Counted from the first letter of the stretch, positions 8,409 to 17,575 are shown. The stretch is DNA of 64,000 bases from Bacillus timonensis (GCF_004799755.1 NZ_SLUB01000007.1:62001-126000), one strand, 5' to 3'. The notes: generated by a model from the sequence alone, not told the origin. A program made the numbers and translations.

Positions 8409-10286
8409 TTAGGTTAGATTACCTGCTGTCACAATCCTTCGGTAAATATTCCGACCTATCGAGCCTTCTGGCATTTTATATGGTCCTTCAAAATAAAGAC
8501 GTTCTTCCTCAAGTTCTTCAATTCGGCTGATATTACCCTTCAGCCATTCATCGATTCTAAACTTTGCTGTTTCTAGACGGGCAAGCAATCCACCATATCG
8601 AATTTCAATGACTTCCCACCCAAACGGTTTATTCATCGAAAACCAGAGATTCCTGTGTTTCAGGCGTAGCTCTTGTGTGCTTTCTATTAATCTACCTAAT
8701 TGAGTTTTAATCGATTCTATTTTCTTTTTATCCACCGCATCATATGCTTCTTTAAGGTGGATTCCAATCTCTGCCTTCACACTTAGGACTCGTGCCAGTT
8801 GCTCATAAAATCCAAACATATCTTTCCATTCAGGATTATTTTGACTTACCTCTTCTAATCTTGGAATCAACCTTTCGTAATGCTGATTCATTGGTAGACC
8901 TTGGATATTCTGATCATATAGACCAATTAAGACATCCTGCCAAAGTAAAAACTTCGATGGGTTTGATTCATGTAAATTATTCTCGGATACACCAGGTGTT
9001 TCATCAAGAAGATTTAAAACCATGAAATCGTTGTAAGTGCCACCTGTACAAAAGTGAAAACGTTCCGCAACCTCTTCTTCTGTTACGGTTTTATGATAGG
9101 AATGCTCTGCAAAAAGCTGAAGGATTGGCAAGGATGTTGCTAGTGGAGTTTCAGCACCATTGTCTCCCCACATCGTTGCAAACACTTCTCTTACCCCTTC
9201 TTTTTTACATGCATTTAAAGCCGCTTCGGTTGTAGCAATCGCCTTTCCATAATTGGGCGATATCCCATTCCACGTCCAAACCCCTCCTGCAAAAATGGGA
9301 TCAGAGCCAAGTTCTTTATGCTTTTGAATAAAAGTCCGATAAAATTCCTCGTCTGAATGGTAGTAATCCCAATATACAAGCTGAGTATTTGGAATAGATG
9401 CAATAACATCCTGAGGCATTTCCGCGTCCAAATCATAATAACCCCCGTATTTTGAGCCTAATCGGAAGTACATATCACTCCAAATCATTGACTGTAATCC
9501 GAGCTCTTCAGTGATTTTCACTACTTTTTCAAGGTGGTTGTTCATAATCGCAAAACGCTCTTCGTAGCCATTTTTATCTAAATAACGTCCCAACCCTAAC
9601 TGATGTGCTTCGTCCATTCCGATATGTATCCTTTTTGATTTAAAAGGCTTTGTGGCAGCAGTAATGATGTTTTCCAAGAATTGATAGGTTTCAGGTTCGC
9701 CTACTAATAGAATGTCTGCTGTATCTCTTATATTCGATGCGTAATTCCATTTAAGAGCTTCGGTTAAATGTGCAAGTGTTTGGATACATGGGATCATTTC
9801 AATACCTAAAGCCTGAGCATATTCATCACATGTTCTAAGCTCTTCTTCCGTATAACGCCCTCTCATGTAGCCGAAATATGGTAACTCCTTTACTTCATAT
9901 GTATCTTCTGTATAGACCATTAGAACGTTCAATCCCATTACTGCCATTTTCCGCAACAGACTCTTAATCTCACTAACTGTCAAAACACCATTTCTAGAAG
10001 CATCTAACATCGCCCCTGTCATTTCAAACTGTGGTTCTTCTGTTATTTCAAACGCTCCGCCTTTTTTGAAATGTTCAAGCCATATCCCTAATCCTCTAAA
10101 AAAATGGATCTTTTCCTCAAAATGAATTTCTGCTTTATTTGCTTCATTTTTAACAAATATTGGACCTTTTCTCTGAACGACGTGAACCTGGTAGCCTTCA
10201 TTCCCCTCATGAAATGATAATTCTGGGGAAAGGATATGTATGCCGTCTTTGATATTTTCGATCTCACCCGTAAATCTAATTTTCAT
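8409..10286 (-). CDS. GH20 family beta-N-acetylhexosaminidase, cytoplasmic
   Basis: A 625-residue glycosidase. The TIM barrel shows the GH20 catalytic Asp-Glu pair D225-E226 in HIGMDEA (221-227), similar to the HIGGDE motif of the family. There is no signal peptide or cell-wall anchor, unlike many secreted GH20 enzymes; by shape it resembles the intracellular exo-hexosaminidase class typified by pneumococcal GH20C. The start ATG at 10286 follows AAGGAGGAT. It is the first gene of its operon, behind a perfect cre site. It probably removes terminal GlcNAc/GalNAc from imported oligosaccharides in parallel with NagZ. Confidence 0.88.
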   Translation of the reverse strand: MKIRFTGEIENIKDGIHILSPELSFHEGNEGYQVHVVQRKGPIFVKNEANKAEIHFEEKIHFFRGLGIWLEHFKKGGAFEITEEPQFEMTGAMLDASRNGVLTVSEIKSLLRKMAVMGLNVLMVYTEDTYEVKELPYFGYMRGRYTEEELRTCDEYAQALGIEMIPCIQTLAHLTEALKWNYASNIRDTADILLVGEPETYQFLENIITAATKPFKSKRIHIGMDEAHQLGLGRYLDKNGYEERFAIMNNHLEKVVKITEELGLQSMIWSDMYFRLGSKYGGYYDLDAEMPQDVIASIPNTQLVYWDYYHSDEEFYRTFIQKHKELGSDPIFAGGVWTWNGISPNYGKAIATTEAALNACKKEGVREVFATMWGDNGAETPLATSLPILQLFAEHSYHKTVTEEEVAERFHFCTGGTYNDFMVLNLLDETPGVSENNLHESNPSKFLLWQDVLIGLYDQNIQGLPMNQHYERLIPRLEEVSQNNPEWKDMFGFYEQLARVLSVKAEIGIHLKEAYDAVDKKKIESIKTQLGRLIESTQELRLKHRNLWFSMNKPFGWEVIEIRYGGLLARLETAKFRIDEWLKGNISRIEELEEERLYFEGPYKMPEGSIGRNIYRRIVTAGNLT

Positions 10287-10314
10287 TTTGAAAATATCCT
10301 CCTTGTTCAGTTAT

Positions 10315-10328
10315 TGGTAACGTTTACA
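10315..10328 (-). promoter_or_regulatory. cre (CcpA) site before the GH20 operon
   Basis: The minus strand reads TGTAAACGTTACCA, a full match to TGNAANCGNTNNCA, 29 bp before the GH20 start codon. It implies carbon catabolite control of the GH20-nagZ-lplABC-murQ unit. Confidence 0.75.
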
Positions 10329-10362
10329 AACTGAAGTTTCCCAACCACTGTTACTACTAATA

Positions 10363-10371
10363 AAGATATCA
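10363..10371 (-). promoter_or_regulatory. Candidate extended -10 promoter of the GH20 operon
   Basis: The minus strand reads TGATATCTT, an extended -10 with a weak TTTCAA-like -35 about 17 bp further upstream. It lies upstream of the cre site, the same order as at the PIG-L gene. Confidence 0.4.
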
Positions 10372-10450
10372 TAAAAGAAAATGTTTTGAAATATAATTTT
10401 ATATATTTTATTAAATGTTTGTATAAATATTTCAAAACAACAAAAAAATA

Positions 10451-10475
10451 CCCCAGTTCTTTAAGAGAGTAGGGG
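10451..10475 (-). terminator. Terminator of the UgpBAE operon
   Basis: A stem with CCCC/GGGG outer pairs and a TCTT/AAGA inner part, followed on the minus strand by TATTTTTTTG. It separates the UgpBAE transcript from the GH20 operon. Confidence 0.65.
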
Positions 10476-10486
10476 CATCGATTTTT

Positions 10487-11455
10487 TTATTCCTTCACTC
10501 CACCAAGTGTTAATCCTTTTACAAAATGACGTTGGAATAGCATAAACACGATAATCATTGGGACGGATGCGATTGCTGCTCCACTCATTAGAAGCTTGAA
10601 GCTTGCCAAGTTTGCGTCCTGCAATGTTTTTAATCCGACGGGCAATGTATATAAATTTGCATCATTTAACACGATAATCGGCCACAAAAAGGAGTTCCAG
10701 ACGTTCATAAATGTAAAGATTCCTAGTGCAGCAAGACCTGGTTTCGCAAGTGGCAGGATGATTTTCCAATATGTTTTCCATTCGCTTGCACCATCAATTT
10801 TCGCTGCATCTATAAGCTCATCCGGAATTGAGTGCATAAATTGTCTCATTAAAAATACCCCAAACACCATTGCAAGGTCCGGGAATATAAGCGCCCAGTG
10901 AGTATCCATAATCCCAAAATTCCGAACCATAATAAATAACGGCACTAGGGTAACCTGTCCTGGTATCATCATTGTCGCAATAATTGACCAGAAAATGAGA
11001 TTCCGTCCCGGGAACCGTTTTTTAGCGAGGACGTACCCTGCCATCGAGTCAAAGAGGAGAATTCCAATTGTTACGACGACTGCAATATAAAAACTATTAA
11101 AAAACCAGATGCCTACGTTATTTTTACTAAACAATGTCGTAAATCCTGAAAATGTATCTTCCATGATGTTATCCATCACTTCTCGGTGATAGGTTACAGC
11201 TTTTGCATCACCAGATTTTTGCGCATCTCTGGCTTTTCCCCAATGCTCAAAGTACTCTGTAATCCCCATTGGGTACATTTTCGGTGGGTTTGAATCAACA
11301 TATGATACTTGACGTTCTAGTTCTTCATCCTGGTAGCTGCTCAGCTGCAAGGATGTACTGAAAACCCAATACAATGGTAAAAGGGAAACAATTGCGAAGA
11401 TGGACAAGAGCACATAAATTATAAGCTTGTTTACTTTTTGAATACCTGATGTCAT
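10487..11455 (-). CDS. UgpE/MalG-type sugar ABC transporter permease with long periplasmic-side insert
   Basis: A 322-residue permease. The first membrane segment (residues 10-32) is followed by a roughly 75-residue polar stretch (about 35-110, rich in Glu/Lys/Asp) before the next span; this region is usually much shorter. The EAA-type loop reads IDAAKIDGASEWKTYWKIILP. The start ATG at 11455 follows AGGAGGG, 12 bp after the UgpA-type gene. It ends with RHFVKGLTLGGVKE. Expected role: channel subunit of an importer for an amino-sugar oligosaccharide. No ATPase lies nearby. Confidence 0.92.
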   Translation of the reverse strand: MTSGIQKVNKLIIYVLLSIFAIVSLLPLYWVFSTSLQLSSYQDEELERQVSYVDSNPPKMYPMGITEYFEHWGKARDAQKSGDAKAVTYHREVMDNIMEDTFSGFTTLFSKNNVGIWFFNSFYIAVVVTIGILLFDSMAGYVLAKKRFPGRNLIFWSIIATMMIPGQVTLVPLFIMVRNFGIMDTHWALIFPDLAMVFGVFLMRQFMHSIPDELIDAAKIDGASEWKTYWKIILPLAKPGLAALGIFTFMNVWNSFLWPIIVLNDANLYTLPVGLKTLQDANLASFKLLMSGAAIASVPMIIVFMLFQRHFVKGLTLGGVKE

Positions 11456-11467
11456 TATGTTTCCCTC

Positions 11468-12388
11468 CTAGTCATCGTACCGAAGTAAACGGAATTGAAT
11501 AACAGAAAATAGTAGAATAATAAAGAATAAAATAACGGATTGTGCCGCAGCAAAACCAAATTCAAAATCCCTAAAACCAGTTTTATAGATTAAGTGAACA
11601 AGGGTTTCTGTCGCCGTTCCTGGTCCTCCACCCGTCATCATAATGATTTGCGTAAACACCTGAAACGAACCAATGGTACTCAGTAAAACTAAATATAATG
11701 TTGAAGGTTTTAATAATGGCAATGTAATGTGAAACCATTTTTGAAAGCTATTTGCCCCGTCAATGGTAGCTGCCTCATATAAGGTATTTGAAATCGAACC
11801 CATTGAAGCAAGGTAAAGAATAATCCCGACTCCGAATGGAATTAAACATTGCATAATGATTAGAGCCCAAAGTGCGGATGAGGATTGACCTAACCAGTTA
11901 AGTGGCTCCATACCAAACCACCCTAACACATAGTTAAATAATCCAAAATCATAGTTATACATCCAGCGCCATACCATCGCTACAATAACCATCGATGTAA
12001 CGGTTGGTAAATAAAAGGCTCCCCGGAAGAAGCTTTGAGATAATTTTCCAAGAGGGTGGATGAGAGAAGCAATGATAAGTGCACTTATTACGTTAAAAGG
12101 TACCGTTACAACTGTAAAAAGGAATGTATTACCTAGCGCATCAAAAAAGGCTTCACTTTTAAACACCTTTATATAGTTGTCGAGACCTGCCCATTCACTC
12201 CCAAAAATTTTGTATTCCTGGAAGGAGATGATAAACGCCCACACCACCGGGATCGCAATAAATGCAATAAACAGGATAAGTTTTGGAAGTAAAAATAAAT
12301 ATGCGGAATAGTTCTTTTTCATTTCTTTCCATATCTTCGACTTTTTTGTCAGTACTACTGCATTGGCAGCTTGATGAACGGGTTTCAC
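11468..12388 (-). CDS. UgpA/MalF-type sugar ABC transporter permease
   Basis: A 306-residue six-span permease with the EAA loop LYEAATIDGANSFQKWFHITLP. The start is GTG at 12388, after GGGGG; the frame gives MKPVHQAANAV before the first hydrophobic span at about residue 28. It lies between the binding-protein gene (66 bp, with a hairpin) and the UgpE-type gene (12 bp). Standard family member; substrate inferred from neighbours anmK, nagZ and GH20. Confidence 0.92.
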   Translation of the reverse strand: MKPVHQAANAVVLTKKSKIWKEMKKNYSAYLFLLPKLILFIAFIAIPVVWAFIISFQEYKIFGSEWAGLDNYIKVFKSEAFFDALGNTFLFTVVTVPFNVISALIIASLIHPLGKLSQSFFRGAFYLPTVTSMVIVAMVWRWMYNYDFGLFNYVLGWFGMEPLNWLGQSSSALWALIIMQCLIPFGVGIILYLASMGSISNTLYEAATIDGANSFQKWFHITLPLLKPSTLYLVLLSTIGSFQVFTQIIMMTGGGPGTATETLVHLIYKTGFRDFEFGFAAAQSVILFFIILLFSVIQFRLLRYDD

Positions 12389-12419
12389 CGCGATTCCCCC
12401 AATCTTTCATTTGGCAGCA

Positions 12420-12440
12420 GGCAGCCCAACGTGGACTGCC
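12420..12440 (-). promoter_or_regulatory. Intercistronic stem-loop after the UgpB-type gene
   Basis: GGCAG/CTGCC stem with an inner CCA/TGG extension and a 3-nt loop, and no T run. It probably protects the upstream binding-protein mRNA from 3' decay. Confidence 0.45.
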
Positions 12441-12454
12441 CACCTTGCCAATTA

Positions 12455-13792
12455 CTACTCACCTAATAATTCATTGACCTTCTTCTCAGCCGCTTTCATC
12501 GCTTCTTCAGCCGTCTTTTCACCATTGAATACTAACTGAAGCTCTGTTTGAATCGCTTCGTCAATTTTCTTCCACTCAGGATGACGTGGTAGCATCACGA
12601 CTTGTGAAGACATTTCTTGTGCGCGCTTCATTTCTGGATTGTCCTTATATGGATCCATGTCTGCAGCACTCTTACGTGCAGGGAAAATTCCATACTCAGT
12701 TGCCATCGTAAATTGCTCATCTGTTGTTGAGATGAACTTAATAAATTCGCCAACCATTTCCTTCTTACCTGCATCCTCTTGGTGGAACATTGTCCAACCA
12801 CCTACACCACCGATTGTGACAGGCTCACCTGATTTACCTGTCGGGTAGTTTGCAACTGCAAAGTTTGTAGGATATTTTGTTTGTGCTGAGCTGATTGCCC
12901 AAGTAGCCCAAGGTTGCATTGCAACAGTACGTTGCTCTTCGTTTGCCCACGCTTGGAATGTACCACCCACATCTTGACCCCCTAACGTTTCAGGGGCTAC
13001 ATTATGCTTTAATTTTAAATCGGCTAGTTGTTGAATCGCTTCTACTGCTTCCGGCTCTGTAAATGTGAATTTTGACATATCCTCACTCAACGGACTTCCA
13101 CCATTGATGTAGAAGAATGGCCAAGCCTCATAATATCCAGGAAGGATATAAGTTGAGAATCCGTATACATCTGTTTTCCCATCGTTATCACGGTCAAATG
13201 TTAGCTTCTCTGCTGCTGCAAAGAATTCATCCCATGTCCAATCACCGTTGGCAGGAGGTTCAACTCCACGCTCTTCAAATAAATCTAAGTTTAAAAGCAT
13301 TGCATGTACGGTTAAAGAGTTAGGAACACCATATAATTTTCCATCAAATGTATAAGCATCAAGTGCATTCTCATAAAAATCCTTTAGCTCATCTTCAGTA
13401 AATAAATCATCAACCGGCTCAATGACACCTTGTTCAATATGATCAATACTTACCGCACTTCCGCTAATATCAACTGGCGCAACATCTGGCCATGATTGCC
13501 CTGCAATCGAAACACCTAATTTATCAGGAAGTTCTGCCCATGGAACCTGAACTAAATCAACCTTTACACCTTCATGAGCTGCTTCGAATTCTTTAATTTT
13601 GCTTTCCATCCAGTGGAATTTATTATCTTTGTCATCTGGCCAACGCGGTCCATCCCACACTGTGATCGTTCCTGTCCAAGCCTTCTCACTATCTCCGTCG
13701 TCGCCTTTTGTTGTATTCTCTTTCTTGCTGCATGCCGCTAACAATCCAATTACTAAAATACTTATAAGAAAAAGACTAAGCCATTTTTTCAT
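12455..13792 (-). CDS. UgpB/MalE-type sugar-binding lipoprotein
   Basis: A 445-residue extracellular binding protein. The signal peptide MKKWLSLFLISILVIGLLAAC has its lipobox Cys at 21. The ATG at 13792 follows AAGGGGGAAA; the longer frame to 13849 has no ribosome site. The mature part shows the type-1 solute-binding fold (GTITVWDGPRW..., later GVGGWTMF). It follows anmK by 108 bp and precedes its two permeases, so all four may be co-transcribed. Linkage to AnmK suggests it captures GlcNAc-anhydroMurNAc or a similar muropeptide sugar; this is inference. Confidence 0.92.
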   Translation of the reverse strand: MKKWLSLFLISILVIGLLAACSKKENTTKGDDGDSEKAWTGTITVWDGPRWPDDKDNKFHWMESKIKEFEAAHEGVKVDLVQVPWAELPDKLGVSIAGQSWPDVAPVDISGSAVSIDHIEQGVIEPVDDLFTEDELKDFYENALDAYTFDGKLYGVPNSLTVHAMLLNLDLFEERGVEPPANGDWTWDEFFAAAEKLTFDRDNDGKTDVYGFSTYILPGYYEAWPFFYINGGSPLSEDMSKFTFTEPEAVEAIQQLADLKLKHNVAPETLGGQDVGGTFQAWANEEQRTVAMQPWATWAISSAQTKYPTNFAVANYPTGKSGEPVTIGGVGGWTMFHQEDAGKKEMVGEFIKFISTTDEQFTMATEYGIFPARKSAADMDPYKDNPEMKRAQEMSSQVVMLPRHPEWKKIDEAIQTELQLVFNGEKTAEEAMKAAEKKVNELLGE

Positions 13793-13900
13793 ATTACTTT
13801 TCCCCCTTACGTATCTTTCATCATTGTTTTCATTGCAGTGCCAACACAAACTTTATTTAGTAGCTCTTGCCCTCGCCTCCCTTCAATATGTTTTTTGTTT

Positions 13901-15064
13901 TTATACCAGAGCAATTTTCCCCATAATGACAGGCATGCTTGCTCCTGTTGCTGATGGAAGATTATTCGGCCGTTTGTTGATGCATTGGTATCCCAGTAAT
14001 GCAAATACAATCGCTTCCTTAGCATCAGCCGGGAGCCCTAATTCATCTGTGCTACCTAGTCTGATTAATGGAGGCAGATGTTTTTGCAATCTTCTTCGCA
14101 GTGTTTGATTGTACCAGCCACCACCGCTTATAAAAATCTCACTAATTTTATAGGAATCTACATATCTCTTACATTCATCTGCGATTGTACGAGCGGTTAA
14201 CTCCGTAATCGTCGCTATCTTATCCTCCGGTGCCAAATCAGTTTTTGTATTCCAAAGATCGTTAGCATATTGAAGTCCAAACAGCTCGCGACCTGTACTT
14301 TTGGGTGCTGGCAAACCGTAATAATCATGAGTTAACAGCTCTTCAAGCCACTGTTCATCCACTTTTCCCTTTGCTGCCAGCTCCCCACTTTTATCATAAG
14401 TTTGCTTTCCATGTGTCGCCCTATTTGTAAATGCATCAATGAGCATATTCCCTGGACCAGTATCAAACGCGAGTACTTGTTCATCACTGTCTGAAGGTGG
14501 TAAAACGGTTATGTTGGCAATTCCACCAATATTGGCTAGGATTCTACCATTTGATTTTGTCCTAAATAGAAGATTATCGGCATATGGAACTAATGGTGCG
14601 CCTTGACCACCAACTGCCATATCACGCGTGCGGAAGTCTCCTACCGTCATGACACCAGTACGCTCTGCAATTACTGCGATATCTCCGATTTGTAAGGTTG
14701 ATGTAAGATTATAACCTTCTACGGGTTTACCTTCCGGCTGGTGAAAAATTGTCTGACCATGTGAGCTGATTAAATCCACGTCTTTCATCTCAAGACCCGC
14801 TTCAGCAACAACCTTTTTCGTCGCTTTCGCAAACAGTTCACCCAGAAGCATATTAGTTAAAGAGATCTCCTCGAGCCTGGCTCTATTTGGGTCACACAGC
14901 TCTAATATTCGTTCTCTCATTAATTCCGAAAAGGAAAGTGTTGAAAAATGAATGAGTTTTACTTGGATTTTTTGATTGTCACTTTCAGAAATATTGACTA
15001 AAGCTGCATCAATGCCATCCAGCGAGGTTCCTGACATTAATCCCACAACTATTTTCTGACTCAT
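13901..15064 (-). CDS. anmK: 1,6-anhydro-N-acetylmuramate kinase
   Basis: AnmK opens the 1,6-anhydro ring of anhMurNAc and phosphorylates it, giving MurNAc 6-phosphate for MurQ. The 387-residue protein begins with the family signature VVGLMSGTSLDGIDAALV (6-23), and the ATP-binding GPGNMLIDAF and ISGGGWYNQTL motifs follow. The ATG at 15064 follows GGGGAGAGG. It lies at the head of the UgpBAE-type operon. anhMurNAc arises from lytic transglycosylases, so its presence suggests scavenging of released cell-wall turnover products. Function is secure by family. Confidence 0.95.
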   Translation of the reverse strand: MSQKIVVGLMSGTSLDGIDAALVNISESDNQKIQVKLIHFSTLSFSELMRERILELCDPNRARLEEISLTNMLLGELFAKATKKVVAEAGLEMKDVDLISSHGQTIFHQPEGKPVEGYNLTSTLQIGDIAVIAERTGVMTVGDFRTRDMAVGGQGAPLVPYADNLLFRTKSNGRILANIGGIANITVLPPSDSDEQVLAFDTGPGNMLIDAFTNRATHGKQTYDKSGELAAKGKVDEQWLEELLTHDYYGLPAPKSTGRELFGLQYANDLWNTKTDLAPEDKIATITELTARTIADECKRYVDSYKISEIFISGGGWYNQTLRRRLQKHLPPLIRLGSTDELGLPADAKEAIVFALLGYQCINKRPNNLPSATGASMPVIMGKIALV

Positions 15065-15116
15065 TTCAACCTCTCCCCTTTTTTACTGACTAGATTGTTC
15101 TCAAAAATCTCTATAA

Positions 15117-15130
15117 TTAAAACGCTTTCA
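15117..15130 (-). promoter_or_regulatory. cre-like site upstream of anmK
   Basis: The minus strand reads TGAAAGCGTTTTAA; the left half matches the consensus perfectly and the right half misses the terminal CA. It is 53 bp before the start codon and about 55 bp downstream of the -10. Confidence 0.5.
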
Positions 15131-15184
15131 TTTTTGTTTTGTCGAGCTGACTATTATTCCTTTTTAGGGATAAAATGTAAAATT

Positions 15185-15193
15185 ATTATAACA
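15185..15193 (-). promoter_or_regulatory. Candidate anmK promoter (extended -10)
   Basis: The minus strand reads TGTTATAAT, a perfect extended -10; the -35 (TTTTAA) is weak. The rest of the 366-bp gap 15065-15430 is AT-rich, with no open frame seen, and ends in the SpoIID-like gene's terminator. Confidence 0.5.
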
Positions 15194-15383
15194 AATATTT
15201 CTTATTTTTAAAATTAATATTCAAATTAATAACTAATTATTTGTATTAATATTTCACACAATTCCTACTTATTTCTAAAGCTACAGCACCGTATCACTAT
15301 ATTATTATGTATGTGTAGGAGAAATATCATTTTAAATACTTCATATGGTTTATAAATTAGTATTTTGTATATTCTTGTAGCAC

Positions 15384-15418
15384 AAAAACCGCTGCCCTTT
15401 TTTCGAACAGCAGTTTTT
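15384..15418 (-). terminator. Terminator of the SpoIID-like gene
   Basis: An AAAAACTGCTG/CAGCGGTTTTT stem (one G-U pair) with a 13-nt loop. The T-rich 3' arm forms the terminator on the minus strand. Confidence 0.8.
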
Positions 15419-15430
15419 CGTGCCATCTTC

Positions 15431-17197
15431 TTATTTTCCTTCAGTACTCAAAACTGAAATATTCTCTAACGACATATTTGGATAATAGGAAGTTAAAATT
15501 CTATCAAACTCGTATCCTAAAGTTGTGCCAAGATAATAGGCCCCATATTGACTCATACCAACACCATGGCCATTTCCGCCCCCGAAGAACGTAACGCCAT
15601 TCTCTTCATCAAGTTCAAAACCGAAGAAGGCTGATGGGAGGATGGTATAGTTATCTAGTGTGCCTGTGTAATCTGAGCTTCCTGCAGTAGCACGATGCAG
15701 GACAATAGTTTCTCCCTGTGTAAAGGCATTAGATGGTCTAATCGTGAAACGAATATTGTATTCTTTAATGATTTTGTACGTCCCTGTTGTACCTTCGATG
15801 ACAAGCTCCATGATGTTTCCGCCGTCACCTCGTTTTGCTACGTACATATCAACAAACTCCCCAATTCCTTCTGCTGGGATTGGTTGACTTACAAATTCTC
15901 CTGCTTCATTTTTTGTTAATACAAACTTAGGATCAGCTGCTTGTCTACTTATAATGTTCGCATTAATTGTATTCTCCAACTCTTCCTTAGAAAGGCTTAC
16001 CTTCCATCTAAACCATGGAGAATTTCCGTCGTATCCTGTATGAGATAAGGTTTTATAAAATTCGAGAATTTCCGCCTCGTTTTGTGTATCAATTTCTAAC
16101 ATTTTACTAGGATCATTTGGATCAAATGTGTGGCTTTGAGCAATTAAGTATGGTAATACCTTGCTTGGAAATGTCCCGTCAGCTTCAGCCCATACCTGAT
16201 GCTTTGATGCACCATAGCCACCTGACGTTGAATAATATCGTGCATCTACTAAACTACCATCTTCACCTAACATAATAACTCCCGCTGTTTCATTCACAGC
16301 TTGAGTTGTAGCGGTGTTTTCAGGTGTATTGTTATAAACCTGACTCATCACACTATCTAATACAAAGAATCCATCCTTCGCAAAACGATCGCTTAAATAG
16401 TCACCTAAAGCATAGGTCCTAGCCGCCACAGCCTGGGCTTTTAGAGCCTTTATACCAAAGTATGCAGGCATTTCACTTGGAACCACTTGATATAGATACT
16501 GCTCAAAATCAACTTCATTGATTAGGTTTAGTTTGTCTCCTGTAGAGGAAGTCGTAATTTCAAAGAACCCACGATATGATGGGTCACCACTTGCCCGTGT
16601 GATATTTTCAACCTTAATTTTGCTTTCCTCTTCGGTAAAAGCATAAAGTCTGTTTGGTGTTGTATATAAAACATCACCCGTAGCACTAGTGACAGTGATT
16701 TCATTTTCAGAAGGTGTGAACGTAATTTTCTCGTTTGCTGGGACTGTGAATGTTTCTTCTGCAACTTTATCAACGATTTCAAGCCCCGCTTGAGAGCTTA
16801 ATACAATTGTATCGTGGTCAACCGTTGCAAAACCTGATGTCATTATTCCCACACGCATCGTTTCAATCGGAGTAGGTCCATCAATAAAAATTTTTGTAAT
16901 TTCATCTTTGTGGTTTACTCGAACCGTTACATTTTCCGCACCAACTCTTACATCAGAAAGTGATTTTTGGTACACTCGATTTTCCCCTCTTAAAGTTACA
17001 TCATAGTTCTTTGCTAGCTTTTTTGTACCTTGAAGTTCAAGTTCTAACGTTCCATTGTCTTGGTCCTTCGCCATCACTTTTTCTGTGTATTCAACCCATG
17101 ATCTGTTTTCCTCAGCCGCAGAAGCTTGGCCCGTTTGAGAAAAAAGACCAATAGCTAGTACAACCATTACCGCAATGCTAAAACACTTTTTCACCAT
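15431..17197 (-). CDS. Secreted SpoIID/LytB domain protein
   Basis: A 588-residue protein with a signal peptide (hydrophobic 8-20, likely cleavage after QASA at about 27) and a long N-terminal region. The SpoIID/LytB domain follows from about residue 210: SEMPAYFGIKALKAQAVAAR, and near the end GGGNGHGVGMSQYGA. In SpoIID this fold is a lytic transglycosylase acting on denuded glycan; whether this paralogue has the catalytic Glu in SEMPA in the right place is likely but untested. The ATG at 17197 follows GTGGGGAG. Monocistronic. A paralogue lies at 33387-34958 and shares an upstream element. Confidence 0.88.
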   Translation of the reverse strand: MVKKCFSIAVMVVLAIGLFSQTGQASAAEENRSWVEYTEKVMAKDQDNGTLELELQGTKKLAKNYDVTLRGENRVYQKSLSDVRVGAENVTVRVNHKDEITKIFIDGPTPIETMRVGIMTSGFATVDHDTIVLSSQAGLEIVDKVAEETFTVPANEKITFTPSENEITVTSATGDVLYTTPNRLYAFTEEESKIKVENITRASGDPSYRGFFEITTSSTGDKLNLINEVDFEQYLYQVVPSEMPAYFGIKALKAQAVAARTYALGDYLSDRFAKDGFFVLDSVMSQVYNNTPENTATTQAVNETAGVIMLGEDGSLVDARYYSTSGGYGASKHQVWAEADGTFPSKVLPYLIAQSHTFDPNDPSKMLEIDTQNEAEILEFYKTLSHTGYDGNSPWFRWKVSLSKEELENTINANIISRQAADPKFVLTKNEAGEFVSQPIPAEGIGEFVDMYVAKRGDGGNIMELVIEGTTGTYKIIKEYNIRFTIRPSNAFTQGETIVLHRATAGSSDYTGTLDNYTILPSAFFGFELDEENGVTFFGGGNGHGVGMSQYGAYYLGTTLGYEFDRILTSYYPNMSLENISVLSTEGK

Positions 17198-17303
17198 TAT
17201 AACTCCCCACTTCCCTACTATTTTTAACCGGCAAGCTTTCCCTTGGTGCGAATTCAGAAAAATATTACTAGTTTACTTATATTCTTTATTTCTTTAAGTC
17301 AGC

Positions 17304-17349
17304 GAAATTTACCTTCATACTTTTTTACTATTTTTCAAAATAAAATTTC
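17304..17349 (-). promoter_or_regulatory. Conserved 46-bp element upstream of SpoIID-like gene 1
   Basis: This 46-bp block aligns without gaps to 35013-35058 with about seven mismatches. It contains a GTGAAA(18)TAAAAA promoter-like pair on the minus strand. It lies 107 bp before the start codon. The remainder of the 378-bp gap 17198-17575 holds a terminator and no supported gene. Confidence 0.6.
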
Positions 17350-17383
17350 ACTCCTTTGTTTCAGGGTTCGTTTAGAAAAAGCA

Positions 17384-17406
17384 AAAAAAGACCATTTCTG
17401 GTCTTA
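17384..17406 (-). terminator. Terminator of the third sugar ABC operon
   Basis: The hairpin AGACCA/TGGTCT with a 4-nt loop is followed by seven T residues on the minus strand. It lies about 170 bp after the last permease stop codon. Confidence 0.75.
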
Positions 17407-17575
17407 TCTTTGTTATTTCTTTTTAATTAGGTTATGTAATACATTACATATAGCATCACAAGTCCCCTAGTTATAAATGACGTCCAATTCAGCTCACTTT
17501 GCTTCTACAAACTATTTTATTAATAAATAAACCCCGTCTTTAGTTCCTCCACAATCAATCCGACTATAGGAGTCT

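Noticed and set aside
13599-14108. 169-codon plus-strand frame over the UgpB-type/anmK junction
   Set aside because: Mostly antisense to anmK and the binding-protein gene, without ribosome site or domain.
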